Source: Dipylidium caninum (Eukaryota > Platyhelminthes > Cestoda > Cyclophyllidea > Dipylidiidae). From it: DNA of 44,800 nucleotides. The notes under the pieces are model-generated. The model was not told the origin of the DNA. It did no database searches and saw only the letters and a program-made list of their open reading frames with translations. Within the stretch, counting starts at the first letter, position 1. Every line of letters begins with the position of its first letter. Positions 34,136 to 44,800 of the stretch are shown here, piece after piece. A program made the position numbers and the translations under genes. The stretch covers positions 12,501 to 57,300 of the forward strand of contig QEYB01001344.1 of NCBI GenBank assembly GCA_017562135.1. The letters run 5' to 3'.

Positions 34136-35467
34136 GAAATATAAACTAAAACTCCAACTACCTTGTGACATGAGTGAGCATTTGGTGAATATCCCCTGAG
34201 AACACTGCCTTCCACCATCAAAAATCATATAGTGCTAGGGAGGAGATAATTTAGTTAAAGAATGCAAGCGCAGCGATCCTCAATGCTTTGCTCACACTCC
34301 GCACCGCCTCTCTCCTATTCAGCTCAACCTGTCACACACGACAACGTCACTATCTTATCATCCCACCTATATATTCCACAATACACCTCGTCTTTCTTCC
34401 ATACTCAAACAATGGCACCACGCTGACTTCGTACTCCTTAGCTCACTTTTTGTTGGGCACCTGCTTTACACATTTCTCTCACGCCCGATCTGTACCTCTT
34501 GCTGATTCATCTCAGCTTGTTTTCCCCATGTCGCTCAATTTCAACAGATTTCGGAGTGTTTCGACCTACTTTAGTCGTGTGGACCAACATGGAGAATGTG
34601 GTTTTTCAGTGTATCCTAAAGTCACATTGAGAATGGATGGATGCAGCTGTTGCTAACAGGCTAACATTCTTTTGATCGACAGACAAACAGCTTCAAAGGC
34701 TGAGTGGGTGCCTCTCCTCCTGTTCACGATCTGTGGGGAAGGTAAGCTTTTCATAGTGCTTGCGATCTCAAGGGCGTCATGCACTGCATTCCACGTGAAC
34801 CCTGGCTAAACATTCGACACTTACGTTTGAGCATATCACGTCATCGATGACGAAGGCTTCTACATGGGCAATCTTCACGGGTGCAGTATTTTTGTTGCGA
34901 GTGCGCGACATCGCTACAGATATTTAGGTGAATACTGAGGCAATAGGCGAATTGGATGATTAAACGGGCACGGACATCTTCCAATTTCGTTCCGTTAAAG
35001 CTCAAAACAAGTAGAAACAATGGGTGACTGTAAGCTTGCAATTCACTAATGTTGGACGCAGTCTACTTTGTCCTGCTCGCCTTCTTCAGTAGCACATTCG
35101 GCCCGAAATCCAATGTGGAAGTCACATACTCTTCCATTTCTGCCCCGAATTAATAAGCTACCAAACATGGCTAAATTAGAAAATGAATACTACCAAGCTG
35201 GAAAGCCTGACAACGATGAGTTTTAGCGTAGTATTCTCTCGTCATCAGGTGATGGAACAATCGAGCGCTAGGCTGAAAGAAGAATTTGATGGTGTCAAGA
35301 CAGTTAGTCTTCCAGGCAAGAGAGGGGGTACTAAGGAGCACGAAGTATGGCTGCTCCACATTCCATTCGGCTTCTTCGACCAACTCCTCTTCAGCCAGCA
35401 TTTCCATACCACTCAGTACCGAGTGCAGTAAGAAAGGACGGAATGGGAAGTGCCACTTGTAGAGCCT
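34136..35467. other. Stretch without recognisable genes
   Basis: Frames at 34288-34656 and 35183-35431 carry no motif. I see no promoter, splice pattern or RNA gene I can support. Confidence 0.4.
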
Positions 35468-35655
35468 ATTTCGGTTGGATCTAAGGGAAGCACCGTGGCA
35501 GAGCCTTAAATAGGCCCAACGTCGGTCGCCTTCTTTCGATTACAGTGCAAATGTTCAGACGAGCAGGCACTTGAGAGTGTAAAGAGAGGAGATTAGTCGT
35601 CAATTGTGAGTAGTCCAGTGGTCTACGAGCTCACTGGTCAACCATGACTGGCTTT
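35468..35655 (+). repeat. Diverged duplicated segment R3, copy 2
   Basis: Partner of 33157-33330, about 2.3 kb downstream in the same orientation. Confidence 0.55.
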
Positions 35656-38600
35656 TGTTCAAGGCTGACGTCTTCTTTAAACCATTAGCTTCCATCAGAT
35701 GCGTGGAACAAATGCGAACCTCGAAAGCTCTTACTGCATGAGTCGCGCAAGCTATGAGGGATGGAATCATGGCGAGGACGTCTTGTCTCCCACTGAACGC
35801 ACAGACTTGAAAGTCGTCTCCCCTTCGACCACGATGCCATCTCGTTTGAGTGCGAAAGAGCGGAGAGGAGGAAGTGAGTGGAGAGGAGTTGATAGTCCGA
35901 AGTGCGCGATATGCGAACATAAGTTCTGGGACGAAAAGGTGTCAAGGGAGGGAGGAGGAGGAGGCTGAGGTTTATCAGAAAGTTTTCATTGTGTTTGAGA
36001 AAAAAAAAACAATTATATTCTTTCCTCGCCATCAATTATTTTAATTAAAATTGAGCTTCTGTCAACCTAAGAGCAATTTGTACTCTCAATTTTTGTACAT
36101 GTTCCATCTGTTTAATGCGAACAGTCGAACCAGTTCTTGTTAAATAACTTCTTCATTTCTGTACTCTTCTCCCTTTAACATTTTGTGAAGATAAGAAAGT
36201 GATATTCAAAAGGTGTCAAGTCCGAGAATATGCTGGGCGTGGCAAGATGTTTTAACCTCGTTCTCTACTCTTTTGAAGAGTCCCCAAAGCAGCATGTGGC
36301 TCCTCATTATCCTCATGCAATACGATGCCCTTCCTCTTGAACATTGTCAATCTCTTTTTTGGACTCCTCTCACAAAATCATCCACATTCAGACAATGCTT
36401 CTTCAGTTGGGCCTTCTCGTTCGCTTTCAAAGGGTCATGATCCGTTAGTCCTTGAGTGACCCGCCATACACACCTCAATATTCTCTCTTATTCGGAATTA
36501 AATTTGTTGTAAAGGCAAAAGGGTTACGTTCTTCCGACCCACAATGTGCACTTTGAATAGAATTTTTCAGTAGGCAGTCAACATTCACTCCATATTATCA
36601 TACGGTTGAAGGAGGGCTCGATTACGTTCTTAGCAAGCAGTTTATTCATGTGGCGCTCCACCCATCTTTCGCACTAGTTCGCTGACTAAATTAAGGCTTT
36701 CGACGATCTCCGATGTTGACGGCAGAGGATCTTGCTCCTACATGATCTAAACAAGACCGTCGCCAATCAAAGACGGTTGCACAGAACGCAGCTTATCAAA
36801 AGGGTGGGAACCACCTGCTTCAAATTTGGCAAACCATCTTCCCTATGTCCAATCAGGAACTATGCTTTCACGAAACATCTTAAAAAATTGTTACGTGATG
36901 CTACAACCGACAGTCTTAGATTTCCTTCCTTCTCATCTTACTCTACGAAACACCATGCCACTACACTCCTTGCTTCTCCCTTTCTCACGTGCCTACTCAT
37001 GAGCACAGACAAGACTGTTTGTCACCCTACATGAAATTGTAAAAAATGCGAGTAACAAAACATATCCATTTGGTCGACTAGAGAAAGGGCGATGGAGGGA
37101 GCGCCTAACAGTTTAATGAGCAGAGAATGAGTCTATCATCGGTGAATGTGGATTGTTTCCTGGCCGCCATCTCCCTCTCTTTTATCCTCACCCTACCAAT
37201 GAGGTTCGCCTTCTTTACCAACTTCCCACACGACACTCGCCGCCGCCCACCTGTGTCTGGCCGATCTTCCGAGTTCGCACTTTCGCCTATTTGTTGCACA
37301 AATGTGTAGAGTCCCAAAGTCGGGAAGGAGTAAGCAAAGCCCAAGTGCAAAAATTCCATTTAAACGATTTTTACGTTGAACTGAGATGTGATTGTAAATT
37401 GAATAATGCAAAGAGGAGTGTTGTAGCGGAGTTTCATTTTGCCACGTCTTCCACCTCTAAGCACTTGCTGCTGCGGGGGAGCAAGAAGAGAAAGAAATTC
37501 ATAAGTAAACCGTGACGTCGCAAATTCACTTATGGGAAAAGGGACGAGGGGAATGATGATAAAAAGTTGGAATGGGAAATACTTCACTACTGACCCTTTT
37601 TGTGGAAGCGACGCCGTCCAGCCTACATCAACACGCCCGACTCACATGGCCTTCGCCAATGTCATGAAGCCTACTTCCCCGTTCCACTGACGAGTCCTGC
37701 TCTACTCCGCCTCCTGTTTCCATAGGCTCCACTTTTTGCACTGTTTAATCATCTGCGCCTTTGCTTCCCTGAACAGGCAAGCCACATAGAGCCACGATAC
37801 ACGTATTCTGAGCCAGTGAGGTTGTCAAGGTGGGAGTTCTTCGACCTGATCGGCGCCCCCTCTGCTAGTTAATTGTATGGAGGCAATTCCACATGGGCGG
37901 CCACGGTTGGGCAACGTTCACTGCTCCTCTTCAGGCGGACCAGTCCACCTCACTCGTCCAATCATCCTTTCCCATTGTGAACGCTTCTGAGACGGTTTGT
38001 TGAGCTGAAGTGAGACGTCTTCTCGAAGCAATTACTTCGTCCACTTACACTTCACCTGAGAAATACAGTCAAGGAGGTGACTAATGTTGTCCAGGCATAT
38101 AGTTTTCTCTCTGTCAACTCTGTCTCAACAAAGTAATTAAGCCCTCAGGACAGACAAGTGGGCAGGCAAACTGGCAGGCAGGTGGATGAGTAGGTCGTCG
38201 GGCCCTATTGCCTGAAATAAGTCACAAAGTTCTCCACAATAGCAGCAATCATTATGTCTCAGCGTCTGTGGCCTCATTTGCCTTCATCAACGAGGGAATG
38301 TCCTTTACTTCCGTTCCGCTTGCACCGATACGCGTACTGCCCCAGGTCTCGTCCTCTTTCCCACATCTCATCACGTTTTCCACCATGCAGCCGAAGTACC
38401 TGTTTGAAATTCATGACGAGACTGTCCTCTGCGCGGACACCAGACGACTTTGCGATGACAAAATCACCACTCAAATCAGGTGTGCAGAAGAGGAAGTTTG
38501 AAAACAGATTCTTCCATGTGGCTCGCCTTCTTTCCCACACTTCGTCTCAGCAGTCTCATCCAAACGTGGCCACCTCTCCGTCCAAGGAGAGTTGAGTTAA

Positions 38601-40925
38601 AAGGTCAAGGAGACAGTGGACAAGTCAGTGCCTGGTCCATCACCGACTAGCAAAACGGTCGATGAGGATGGAGGTGGAAGGTATGAAAGGAAGGCGAATT
38701 GCAGAGAAAGGAAAAACTTGAGTGTAGGAAACGATTTGGTGTGTGCAAATTCGTCAAGTGGGCTTAGCGTTGGCCACTCCATGAAGTTTTGCAAAGCAGA
38801 AAGCTTGGCAGTTTGTCACGGTAATGGAAGGTTGAGGGGTAGTGAATGCAGTTCGATGGAAGGTGTAAGTTGTTTGTGTGGGGTAAGTGGGCGCAACCTT
38901 AGCATTCTTCGAATAAACCGACACATGCCGTCCCCCGCATATTCTTTCTTCCCACGATCGGAATTTTATTTTCATCTGGCCTGCTCTTTACAATGGGGCT
39001 TCTTTCCATAAAATCCACTTCAGCTTCTCCTCATTTTCACTCAGTAGCTCTTTTCTCCTCATGGTGAAGTGGGAGTTTTAGGCAGTCAAATCATTCGTGG
39101 CGATGTGCAATAACCACCCAAATAATATAATATACAGAAAAACGAGTCTGGCAAATGTCTTTGTGGGATGGGCATGAAACACCCACGTCGGGTGCTCAGA
39201 CCACCTCCGGCAGCATGGGTCCTCAGGCTCGAGCGAGGCAATCAGTGGATGATGGCGAGGCTATACCGAAGCAACAATCTGAAAGACATTCGATTCCCAC
39301 TTTGAGCTCATCTGAGCTTTTCTAATGATAGTGCAAAATCAGGATATTTCTGCTCACACTTTCTTGACTTTGTCCATTTTCTAACCAAGCGGACCATTTT
39401 GTCGGTTTTGGTGAAAGATTTGCAGGAATGTAACCCAAACCTCGTACATACAAGAGACGAAGGGCACCGACAATAGCTGACTGCCGCGTGGACACATCTT
39501 CCCAGCCGAATAGGCAGAGGACGGCTTCACTCTCGTGCAGCAGGACTAAGGAGCGGCGAAATGAAGGCGTGACTGATAAGGCCACCGTGTGAATGTTGGA
39601 GTCACCGGTTCGAGGGCGGGTGGGCTAAGCCTCTAGTGAGACAGGTACTTGGAGGACTGACTTGAGATTTCTTTCCGGAGAAGAGGTGACCACTCAGTAA
39701 GGCTCAAGAAGCTGTTTCAGATGCGTTAACAATGGGGAAGGATGGTTTGGACGAGTAACGTGGACTCTTCCTCCTCTTTCGCCTGACACTGAACAGATAG
39801 GCGAAGCAGGAGGTGGGCGATGCGTCCGCGGATGCAGAGGAGAAGAGGAGGAGGGAAACGTGATGGAATTGTCGCCTAAGGTGGATGAAGAGGAGGAAAG
39901 TAGAAGTATCGTCTCTGACGAAGAAGCAGCTAAACCAACAGGATGGCGTCAATGGAGATAAAGAATTATTTGCTACATTAGCAGGCCATTCAGGAAATTG
40001 AGATGACTTTGGGCAAAACTCACTATTCCCATTCTTATCTAACAGTGTTCCTCGGGCAATGTACTTTCACATAATAGATTTTACAGTCCTTCGGCGTGTC
40101 CTGTTTAGGAACATTCTGGCCCAAGTGCTGCTAGTGGGAAATGGCGGTTCGAAGAGGTGTCACTCTTTGGCCACTCCTCTTGGCAGCCAGTCACACGTGT
40201 CCTAGCACAAATTTGGGCAATCGGGATGAATGTTCGTATCAAATGCCACGTCATACAGACACAACCAATAAGTAGCTAAATGATGGTGTATCTACCAGGG
40301 AGAATTGAGTATTCCAAGACGCCTGGGGAGTTGGCTACAGAACAATGTTTATGGTATCTTTGATGAAAAGTGCTAACATTGCTTCGTATCATGGGCAATT
40401 AGGCAAGTATAACAAAAAAGACCTATGCCTTGATAGGAATAGAAAACGTTTTCAATAGGGTTAACAGAGACTTGAGGGACTTTAAGTGGGTGTGGAGGAA
40501 TGATTCGCCTTAGGGTAAGGTTCAGGAAAGTCTTTAAAAAACCTACTTCATCGTACGCAGATGCATCGGTGATTGCTCCTTCATTAAAGCCTTACACGTT
40601 GAGGTAGTCGAAGAGGATCACCATGAGTGCCGAAAAACTCACCATTTTCAACCAAAAGTTCCTGGGGCAATCCCAAGACACGTTGAAATGACCTTGGTCT
40701 AGGGAGCACTTTCTGAAATAGCCATCCGACGTGGAAGGGTGAAGAAGATATTTCGGCAAAATCATAAGCTGAGACGACGTAAAGCTACAAGCGAATAAGA
40801 TTTACATGAGGGAACAGAATGGGCATCCGGTATTACAAGATAGTAGATCTTCCGACTCAGTTTTTTATAAGCCATATTGTATCAGATTTAATTATATTTC
40901 TGAACTACATCTTCCTCTCATGTAC
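35656..40925. other. Long stretch without recognisable genes
   Basis: Many short ATG frames, the longest 131 codons (38616-39011), with no family motif. Purine-rich runs lie at 35840-35970. A GGCAG-type short repeat lies at about 38160-38190. Confidence 0.4.
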
Positions 40926-40952
40926 GTGTGTGTGTGTGTGTGTGTGTGTGTG
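40926..40952. repeat. (GT)n microsatellite
   Basis: About thirteen uninterrupted GT dinucleotides. Confidence 0.95.
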
Positions 40953-42249
40953 GGAAATGAGTGAAAATATGTATGCGCAGAGCAAAGTGGCGGGTCCATC
41001 AGGCGTGATGAATAGAGGCGACTTTGACGGTAGGCACTAACTCCTTCCACTCCTCAATTTTTCAACCCGTAAGGACATTAGTTTAGTTGAAGTGGTAAGT
41101 CTGAATGTTAATTAATAGTGTGAAGTAGTAGATAGCCTCGTTATCTGCAAATGAGCATTCTTGTATTTAACTAAGTGGAACTTGCCAGTAGATTGTCACA
41201 TTATCTACAGGTTAGTGCATGCATTATTTGACAAATCAGTACAAATCTATTTATGTAAACGCACGAAAACCATTTTTGGGTGTCGAGTAGACAGTGTTGC
41301 CATGACATAATTGTCATGAGCAAATGTACTCGAGAGTGGGACACTGCGGATTGAATAGGAACTGACACGCAGTGAATGAGATTTGCTATTTAACTGTTTT
41401 TGCCAAGGGAAGAATGTGAGGAGTAGCATGAGAATTTACGACACCGTGCTAGCTTCCACTATATTCTTGCACAATCGCGAGATACCCAATTGCCACCTAA
41501 ACTAGCTACCCACTTTCCTCCCTCTTCCCTCTTCCACCTCGCCTCTTATGTCACCGCCACCAATGAATTCGGCGAATGAGTGGGACGCGTGAAGTGCCAA
41601 ATTTTAGGTTCCTACGTGGTGCATTCCTTAGCCCAAATCAACGAAAATGCCTCAACTCCCAACCTTCCTTCCCTCCTCCACATTGTTTTATTCCTATCCT
41701 TGCAAGCCATTCCTCCGATCACCGGAGGTGTCCGAATTCTCAACATAATGAACGACTTCGCAAAACGACAAAAGTCGCTTTCTGCACATTATGCTGCTCC
41801 AACATCTCTCCTACATAATAAGTAAAGCTGTAACCAGCCCGTTGTCTGCAGTTGATGCTAAGAAAACGAAGCGAAAGCATAATTCTGAAGTGGTTGGCAG
41901 TTTTAGTATTTCCCTTCGAAAATGAATATCCTATACGCCCAATAACCTAGTTGGAGCCAGCTGGAGAAACAAATTGCCAATCTTTGCCAGTGATTAACAC
42001 ATTTCATTCCACGAACTCTCACGAAAACTCTGTCTTCTCACGACGAGTTAAAGATCAAGATGCTCCCCCCTCCTCCAATGTGGACGAATATCTCTCACCC
42101 CCATTTCAAGTGTGCTTCTGTTTCATGTTGCCCTCCGTCGACACACCTCGGAGCAATGGAATCCCGGTCGGCTGTTCCTTCTTCTTGCCTTCGCCATCAT
42201 CTTTAGGTGCAGTTCACCCACCACAATCAATCCCCTGTCTCAACCTTTG
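40953..42249. other. Stretch without recognisable genes
   Basis: AT-rich up to about 41300. The 118-codon frame at 41951-42307 starts only at TTG and shows no domain. Confidence 0.4.
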
Positions 42250-42756
42250 TCAGTTCACTTTGTTAGACAATAACGGCGTTGTGCTGACTAGCGTCAAGCG
42301 ATCGTAAGACACAAGAAACAATCTAGGGGGAGGAGTGTAACGGATTGGTGAGTGAGACTTTGATGAGTTAGAGAGCCACGATCGAGAAAGTTCTTCCGGC
42401 GCATGTTGAATGTCAGAAGAGACGACGCTGAAGAATCGTCGCACTATTTCCACTGTTCCATCGTCGGAATAGCGTGGGACTGCGGTTGGGATTGAGGTGA
42501 CAAGTCTCGAAACGTGGCAATTAATGCCTGTGCAGCATAAGGATGCGGGGGGAAGTTGAAGAGAAATGGTTGTTGTGAGGCACGAGTTCTCATCCGGTGG
42601 ACGGCCAGTGCTCATGAACGGTCGAATAAATGCGTGAGAGCGAAAGCCAGGGGTGAGTGCAATAATTAATCGCTGAAGAGCTCTGCGGGACGCAAATTCG
42701 TTTGCACGCCGAGGATTGGCTGTGGGAGAAGGTGCGGATTCCGTTTGGAGATGAGC
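42250..42756 (-). CDS. Unassigned 168-codon open frame, exon-like
   Basis: An uninterrupted minus-strand frame runs from just after a TAG at 42757-42759 to TGA at 42250. The first ATG is at 42615 (MSTGRPPDENSCLTTTISLQ). The TAG could serve as a splice acceptor, in which case the frame would enter as HLQTESAPSPTANPRRANEF. The sequence has protein-like stretches (GTVEIVRRFFSVVSSD, APEELSRSWL, PIRYTPPPRLFLVSYDRL) but no family I recognise. By a rough estimate about one frame of this length is expected by chance in the window, so length alone proves nothing. Confidence 0.3.
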   Translation of the reverse strand, partial: AHLQTESAPSPTANPRRANEFASRRALQRLIIALTPGFRSHAFIRPFMSTGRPPDENSCLTTTISLQLPPASLCCTGINCHVSRLVTSIPTAVPRYSDDGTVEIVRRFFSVVSSDIQHAPEELSRSWLSNSSKSHSPIRYTPPPRLFLVSYDRLTLVSTTPLLSNKVN

Positions 42757-43661
42757 CTAAAGCTGGACGAACCGGCAACCGATGATTTTAGGTGATCGGT
42801 CGTGAGGAAGCAGTTGACTGACGTGATGCACTTTCGCTCCCATTTGTCTTTCATCCACCGACGTCATTTCGCGTAAGAGAGAACAGCATACAACACCAGA
42901 AAGGGAGACCAATAGCACGCCAGGCAGGCATCTGGAGACGAAATAAAGAACTCACATGAGCCATGTTCGGCAGCAGAGCCTGGCAGACTTACCGTCACGG
43001 TCCACATGGAGCGTTAACACTGCGAAACAATGGCGGGGTGAACAAGTACAATTTGAACGGAGAATTCCTTCACAGCAGAGAATGCGTCTATTGCCTCACC
43101 TCAGTACAAATGGTGGCTCGAGCCTTCCCTTCACATATCTCACACTCCACTCGCCCTGCCTTCCCGCAGTGTCCCGACAAGTCAATCTTCTGCGCCTTAT
43201 ATTGATGTACAAGAGTGGCCGAGATTCCGAAGCCAGGAGGAGAATGAGGAGAATTACCAAACCGCTAAGGAGAGTCATCGGAAAGAACTACTTTCGATAT
43301 TACATTAGGTGTGTAATGTGAGTTTCGCGCTGGCACAGGGAGGGAGCGAATAAGTAGATAAGTAGAAAAAGGGGCAAAGCAGAAGGAAAAGATTAGAGCA
43401 AGATGACATAGACTGAGACAATCAACAATCGCCTCATTTCACGCAACAAATAGAGTACACTCATTTATGGACTCTGGCGTCGCAAATGACGAGGATAACA
43501 TTATTGCCGTCGTCGGTTATCCACGAAACCTACTTTGCCATATAGTGGGCGATTTCGGCCCTCTTATCTGTAAGCCTGACTCCTGTTCCGTATTAGAGTT
43601 GCACAACAAGTGAAACATTTCACTCTTACACTGCAACGTCATCTACTGCATCTACGTTTAG
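42757..43661. other. Stretch without confident genes
   Basis: Two overlapping plus-strand ATG frames (42956-43321 and 42963-43205) compete for the same bases. Neither has a motif. Confidence 0.35.
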
Positions 43662-44012
43662 GAAACAGACACACCAACCGATAGATCATTAGATGAAGTT
43701 GAGCTCTCTGACCATGCTTCCAGTGCACCGCCCAAGTGGGCATTCAAGCGGCATACTCGACTTGTTTCCAATAGAAGCACTGTTTTACAGGACCATGCTG
43801 GCTGAAACTGCGCTACACAAGTGGATTCTGGCAACACGTTATGCAATTTTGAAAGTGCCCGGCGCACCTATCGATTCCCAAACTCGCTGGAACCATTAAA
43901 TCTCCCTCAACCTTCCTTCACTGCGACACCGTCCTGCCTTCTACCTCAGGGCGTGGCTTTCGACCTTCTGCACAACTTCAATGGAATGTGTCACAATGCC
44001 CAGGACACTTGA
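43662..44012 (+). pseudogene. Exon-like frame interrupted by one TGA
   Basis: After a possible acceptor (TACGTTTAG ending at 43661) the frame reads ETDTPTDRSLDEVELSDHAS, KWAFKRHTRLVSNRSTVLQD, a TGA at 43803-43805, then in the same frame NCATQVDSGNTLCNFESARR, TYRFPNSLEPLNLPQPSF and on to TGA at 44010. The composition (acidic, Ser/Thr and Arg-rich, no long hydrophobic runs) resembles a disordered cytoplasmic region. A decayed exon is possible; chance is also possible. No family recognised. Confidence 0.25.
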
Positions 44013-44800
44013 CGCTGCTCTAACCGCTCTCGAATGTCCTCTACCAAACTCCCTTACTGTCCATGAGTTGGAGGAAAGGGGCAAGCCAGTTTACTATCAT
44101 GTGGTCTGACTTTTGCAACGCTCACTTTTGTAATACGAGCTATATGAAGTGAGGCAGCGGCTTGATGGGCTTCTCCCTGACAACCGCATACTCACATAAT
44201 GCTGCCTTAGTACACCGTAGTTGTCGTGGAGATGGGGGTTCTCAATTGATCAAACTTCTGCCGGTAGTTGAGTTATGAAGGACTAAGTTGCTTTAGGCTT
44301 CCGGGCAGAAATGGGCTTATCCGTGATGGGTAGGACCTCTCAGTCGGGAGGAGATTAGGACTAGCTTGGTGTCAGACGAGGTCTCTTCAGATGCCATATG
44401 TAGGAAGGTGGTGGGTTGGGTGTGGGCACCGAAGTGGAGGGAAGAGCTACGTGAGGTGAAGTGAAGGTAAGGTGGAGATGCTTTCCTTGAGAAGAGAGCG
44501 TGTGCCATTGCTCAGCACGGGGCCGATGGTGTGACACTGGAAGGCAGGCGCGATGAAATGACTCGATCCCGCGAACATCGGTAAGTTTATTTGCTACTCT
44601 GGACAGACCTCACAAGTGGAGGGGTATCGTTGAGTGGTGAGGCTATGGTTGGGATGTGGATTTTCGTATGTGTTTCTTATACCTTAATCAAGGGTTCACT
44701 CAGGTTTTCTGTGAGGTTAATGGAGGCATTCTTCAGGTTTCTTCTGTGGCTGCGAGAACGGCTCCAATCAGGACCGCCATGACACAATGATCGCTAGTCA
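44013..44800. other. Right end, no recognisable gene
   Basis: The 63-codon frame at 44591-44782 contains a hydrophobic run but no motif. Nothing else is supported. Confidence 0.4.

Noticed and set aside
1..44800. CRISPR arrays, bacterial operons, tRNA or rRNA genes
   Set aside because: No spaced identical repeats, no ribosome-binding-site/gene chains, and no tRNA or rRNA sequence that I could recognise by eye. A covariance-model scan would be needed to exclude small RNAs.

Overview
This window looks like gene-poor, repeat-rich nuclear DNA from an animal. The evidence is a metazoan-type histone H2B sequence on the left edge, short spliced introns (about 70-130 bp) with GT/AG junctions, TATA/CCAAT/AATAAA signals around one small gene, and no operons or ribosome binding sites. 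A parasitic flatworm is a tentative guess, based on the small secreted protein and the compact introns. No species can be named from sequence alone. Most open frames are short chance frames in non-coding DNA, and several start only at TTG or GTG.

Layout: 1-169 (minus) is the 5' part of a histone H2B sequence whose frame is broken. 1890-4560 is the first copy of a diverged dispersed repeat (R1), with further copies at 19190-20356 and 33780-34135. 6784-7230 is a 253-bp tandem duplication. 8498-9236 and 17323-18124 are two nearly identical arms of a large inverted repeat, about 8.1 kb apart. Between the arms lies the only complete-looking gene, an intronless 69-residue secreted protein (11762-11971, minus) with its own TATA box and polyadenylation signal. 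Its upstream region is duplicated at 10747-11560, where the promoter copy has no matching gene.

20580-26805 holds the most interesting content: three diverged copies of one multi-exon gene. Copies A (24265-25345) and B (25681-26805) are tandem on the minus strand. Copy C (20580-21122) lies on the plus strand and lacks the first exons. Exon lengths are the same or nearly so between copies (64, about 97, 128, 95, 100-103 and 125-129 bp), and splice junctions are mostly kept. The encoded peptides show the cysteine/tryptophan spacing of an immunoglobulin-like extracellular domain. Every copy carries at least one frame-breaking change, so I read them as pseudogenes or relics of a receptor-like or secreted family. 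I cannot name the family.

From 26806 to the right end I see no recognisable gene. There are some unassigned open frames, two further diverged duplications (R2, R3), a GT microsatellite, and one exon-like frame at 43662-44012 interrupted by a single TGA.
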